From the NCBI RefSeq assembly GCF_041296385.1, contig NC_091014.1, forward strand, positions 6,113,578 to 6,177,577: DNA of 64,000 nt, written 5' to 3'. Made by a program: the position numbers and the translations under genes. The first letter of the stretch is position 1; every line of letters starts with the position of its first letter. The notes beneath the pieces are model-generated. The model saw only the letters and a program-made list of their open reading frames with translations, was not told the origin of the DNA and ran no database searches. This DNA comes from Aphelocoma coerulescens (taxonomy: Eukaryota; Chordata; Aves; Passeriformes; Corvidae). This document shows positions 60,918 through 64,000 of this stretch, one piece after another.

Positions 60918-63900
60918 TCTGCTATCATGCCATCCAGTTAGAAACAAAATAGAGTTTTTGAGTTGTATAAAATACGAGACATTACATCTGGCTCACTGAA
61001 ACACTAAATATTGGAGTCTGGGTGCTGTTCTAGTATTGTATCCCATTTTCATCTCCAGGTACTGGCCACTGAATGCTGGAGACCATTCTGATCTTTAGTT
61101 GGATTCAGAATGTTTTCAGCCTCTGGCCAAAAAAGTCCAGCAACTAGCACAAATTTTTAATTGCATTTTCATGGCATTTTTTCACCATCTGAGAATTAGT
61201 TTTGTAGACGTTCATAGGCATAAGTGACAGAATAAAAACTTCCTCTTATTTTACTGAGGGCATATGAGGGTGTTTGAGAAGGACTACAGCATCCAAGTGT
61301 TCATTAATGTAATTTTCTGCAGCTATAAGACATTCAGAATAATTCCTGGTGGAGTATAATTAGAGCATTTAAAATTTTTTTCAAACTCTCTTTTGATGGA
61401 AAGCTTCTTCTTGTGAAATGGAATGTCCCTATTAGGCAAAATTTGCAGGTTTGGGCTGGAAGGAAAAAAGTCAGACAATAGATCTTTAGCTTTGCAATCA
61501 TAACCTGGAAAATATAGAAACCTTTCAAAACTATTTATTAATTCTTCATAAATAATAATTGCTATTATTTTTTTTTTTCCCTCAAGGCAAGATAAATTGT
61601 TTCCTGACGAGCTCTCTTTGTGCTGTGCATTTTGCATAACAGGTTATATCAGCCTTTTCTCCCATAAGCAACACAAGCAAATGTAAATTTTTGGCATGAA
61701 TCCAGGCAGCTGGCCTCCGTGGGACATCTTCCTTGGTCATGCCTTTGACTCCAAACACTGCAGACAAAAGGCAGCGGTGAATAAGTCACCCTTTTCACAC
61801 TGGGCTCAAATTACATCTGCTGCCTTTTGTGAGAGGGAGTTTGGATTTCGCAGGCAGTCCTTGGGCAGCTGTTGGGTTTGTAGCCATGCCTGAGTCGGAA
61901 TTCTCATGAATAGGAAACACTCCGTAGTGGTTCCCATATCCCACAACCATGGGAACCGTGAGAAAGCTCACACTGATTGATTAATCTCTGAGTCACCTAA
62001 CTTCTGTCAGGGATGTGAGTCTGGAAAGCCAAAATAAGCTTCTTCCACAACAGAGATTTTTCTATGGTGTTTTAATAACATGACTGTGCCCAAAGAAAAC
62101 CAAGAAATTTTAACCTTGCTCTCATCTGATATTACTAAATTTGCCTTAGAGTAAAAATGACATGTTTCTCAAAGGAACTTATTTTATTTCTTCTTTTGAA
62201 TTGTGTATCTCCTGCATATTCTGCTGATTGTATTTATAAACATTACACTATTTTGAAATCTGAAATTAAAATGTTTTCAAGCATAAAATATGCAAAATCT
62301 GATAATAGCTTCTTGGTCCATTTTTCTCTCCTTCAGCCTTAGTCCCTTGAAACCAGAATGGCAGGAGCTATTAACTCCCTGTTATTTATTGGTTATCTAA
62401 AGGCTTCATCCTTCATGTGCTATCTTAATGTATATTAAGTGTTTTCTATGGAAACGATTAAGGTATTACAGGCAGAAGAGTCTGATACTTCTTGAGCAGT
62501 TTCAAAGCTTGTGATCTCCAAGGGAACTGAGATTCTATTACCAGTCCCCTTCCTACAGGAGTTGCCAATGGCACAGGATGCTGGGAGTCGTGCTGCTGCC
62601 TCCAGTAGGATTGTTCCTAACGTGAACTTCTGCAGGTGGAATATGCCTAATTGGGTTGTTTTAAAAACAAATTAAACCGTACACAAATTTACCTCAATTA
62701 CATCCTTCCCAGGCTTTGGAGCTTCTCTTGTACTTTTTTAAAGAGGACTATTTGTTTGGGAAAAAAATAAAACTTTGCAGCAAAATTCAGCCTTCAGTGA
62801 AAAAAACCAAACCCTGTGGGCTCTGATGTGATTCGTCAAGGCATTGCAGGAGTCACTCAGTTTTGGTTACCTCCAAAATTTAGGTCCTTTTTCATCCCAA
62901 AGGAATATCAGAGGCTCTCCAAAGGTGTAAGACAGTGAACACAATTCAGCATACTTTTACTACAACGAGAAGGAAGGCATGAAAGAAATTATGAGATTTA
63001 CAACTCTCTGTATTACCCCATGACCAGCCTCCACGGTCAAATATGTGACTTGTTTATATTTTTGCCAAAGTAGGTGGAAGCTTTGCTGCTGCTGTACCAG
63101 GGCCCTTCACTGGTGAGTTCTAGGACAGCACAAAGACAGCACACTTGCAGGCACATCCCCAAGGGCTAAACTAGCCTTATAGTTATAGGACAGTCTTGTA
63201 AATTTATCGGAGGGAAGAGGGGAGCATCCTTCTCCAGTGCTGAAATGGGACCCGTATTATCTTGTTTCCAGGTGTTTTTTTCTTAGTTTCTCTCACATAC
63301 TACTTTATATTGGCTTTACAAAATCCTGGTGTATTAGATGTATTGCAAATGATGCCTTAAATATCACTGATGGCTCCCTGAAGTACATTCTCTGTTAAAA
63401 TGTTCATTCTGATTTAAATGACCAAAGCTACAGAGCTCCCACCTGCTCCCTGAGGAAGCTCTTGAAACTCTAACAGATCTCACCTTCCAGTCAGCAAGAG
63501 TCTCATTTAATTTTGCTTGCCTGTTACCTGCACACACTTCTTGTACCCTAAGAGTGCCATTTGCGCTCTGTGATGTGTTACAGCTTAGGGTACAAGTGAC
63601 TGAACTGCCTGTTGGTTATGTCTAGCCTTTTGTTCAGAAAAGATGTGGATAGAAAAAACATATAGCAGAGAAAATGTTAGATAATTTATAGCTGAGCCTA
63701 AGAGGTTATTCCCTGGATCTTCTGCCTTACTCCATTTTCACTATTTCCTGTTTTAATTGTCTTAACATGGATAGCTAGAGAGAAGTACTAATCCTATCAA
63801 TTGCACTCTCTAAATCCCAGTGTCTCTGTTCAGGTCAACTGGAAGTCATTTTTAGAGACCTCTTTTAAAGGTCTTTAAATGAACTGTCAAGGGGTAGAAG

Positions 63901-64000
63901 CTTTAATTTCTGAAAGTTGATTTGGAAATTGAAAGAAAATATAAAAGTTGCTGTTGCTGGGTTTGTTTCAGTTAATGCATCTGGCAGTGAGATTTTAGAG
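60918..64000. other. Unique non-coding sequence to the window end
   Basis: No gene or repeat body recognised. A comparatively complex, less AT-rich patch at 61690-61990 contains a strong inverted repeat and could be a conserved non-coding element; this is inference from texture only. Confidence 0.5.
61929..61957. repeat. Perfect inverted repeat (9-bp stem, 11-base loop)
   Basis: GGTTCCCAT at 61929-61937 and ATGGGAACC at 61949-61957 are exact reverse complements, and two further wobble pairs (61927-61928 with 61958-61959) could extend the stem. The loop holds TCCCACA. A CCATGG palindrome overlaps the right arm. Confidence 0.7.

Noticed and set aside
1..64000. Endogenous retrovirus, CRISPR array, operons, rRNA, tRNA genes or CpG island
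   Set aside because: No LTR pair, primer-binding site, gag/pol/env-like frame, spaced direct repeats, structural RNA or CpG-dense block was recognised on either strand by eye; solo LTRs of unfamiliar families could still be missed.

Overview
This window looks like avian nuclear DNA: a gene-poor intergenic stretch or the inside of a very large intron. The evidence is about sixteen fragments of the CR1 non-LTR retrotransposon (the dominant LINE of birds), with the usual 5' truncations and 3' ends in imperfect ATTCTRTG-type tails. The remaining sequence is AT-leaning and stop-rich, with no operon-like coding, no CpG island and no rRNA or tRNA gene. CR1 pieces cover roughly a tenth of the window by my count. 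I found no complete protein-coding gene. The open frames outside CR1 are short, mostly under 180 codons, carry no domain I recognise and look like chance.

Layout. From 1 to 9 kb there are small CR1 scraps (383-452, 3605-3640, 5222-5299), two MIR-like ancient SINE remnants (4268-4332 minus, 8025-8163 plus) and an old palindromic-type repeat (2600-2712). A 0.7 kb CR1 3' half lies at 9265-9952. From 10 to 19.4 kb the DNA is unique, followed by a minus-strand CR1 (19428-19708) and a short plus-strand CR1 (21434-21569). From 21.6 to 32.6 kb there are 11 kb with no CR1 that I can recognise. That stretch holds an (ATAAT)9 microsatellite and several exon-like segments flanked by good splice signals, which I report only as candidates.

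From 32.6 to 36 kb is the most structured part: an internal CR1 piece carrying a broken reverse transcriptase (32625-33640), and a minus-strand CR1 (34991-36031) split by a younger plus-strand CR1 (35043-35190). An old, diverged CR1-like LINE lies at 41780-42225. From 46.7 to 61 kb there are six more CR1 copies on both strands, including one at 60354-60917 whose reverse transcriptase core is missing, so that the ORF2 region upstream of it is joined directly to the 3' end. From 61 to 64 kb the DNA is unique, with a notable inverted repeat at 61929-61957.

Nothing here acts together as a pathway. The biology visible is a record of LINE insertion, nesting, internal deletion and decay. The species cannot be fixed from the sequence alone. 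No undescribed system stands out. The leads most worth checking are the exon-like segments in the CR1-free stretch, the nested CR1 pair, the internally deleted CR1, and two minus-strand CR1 copies that stop at nearly the same 5' point.
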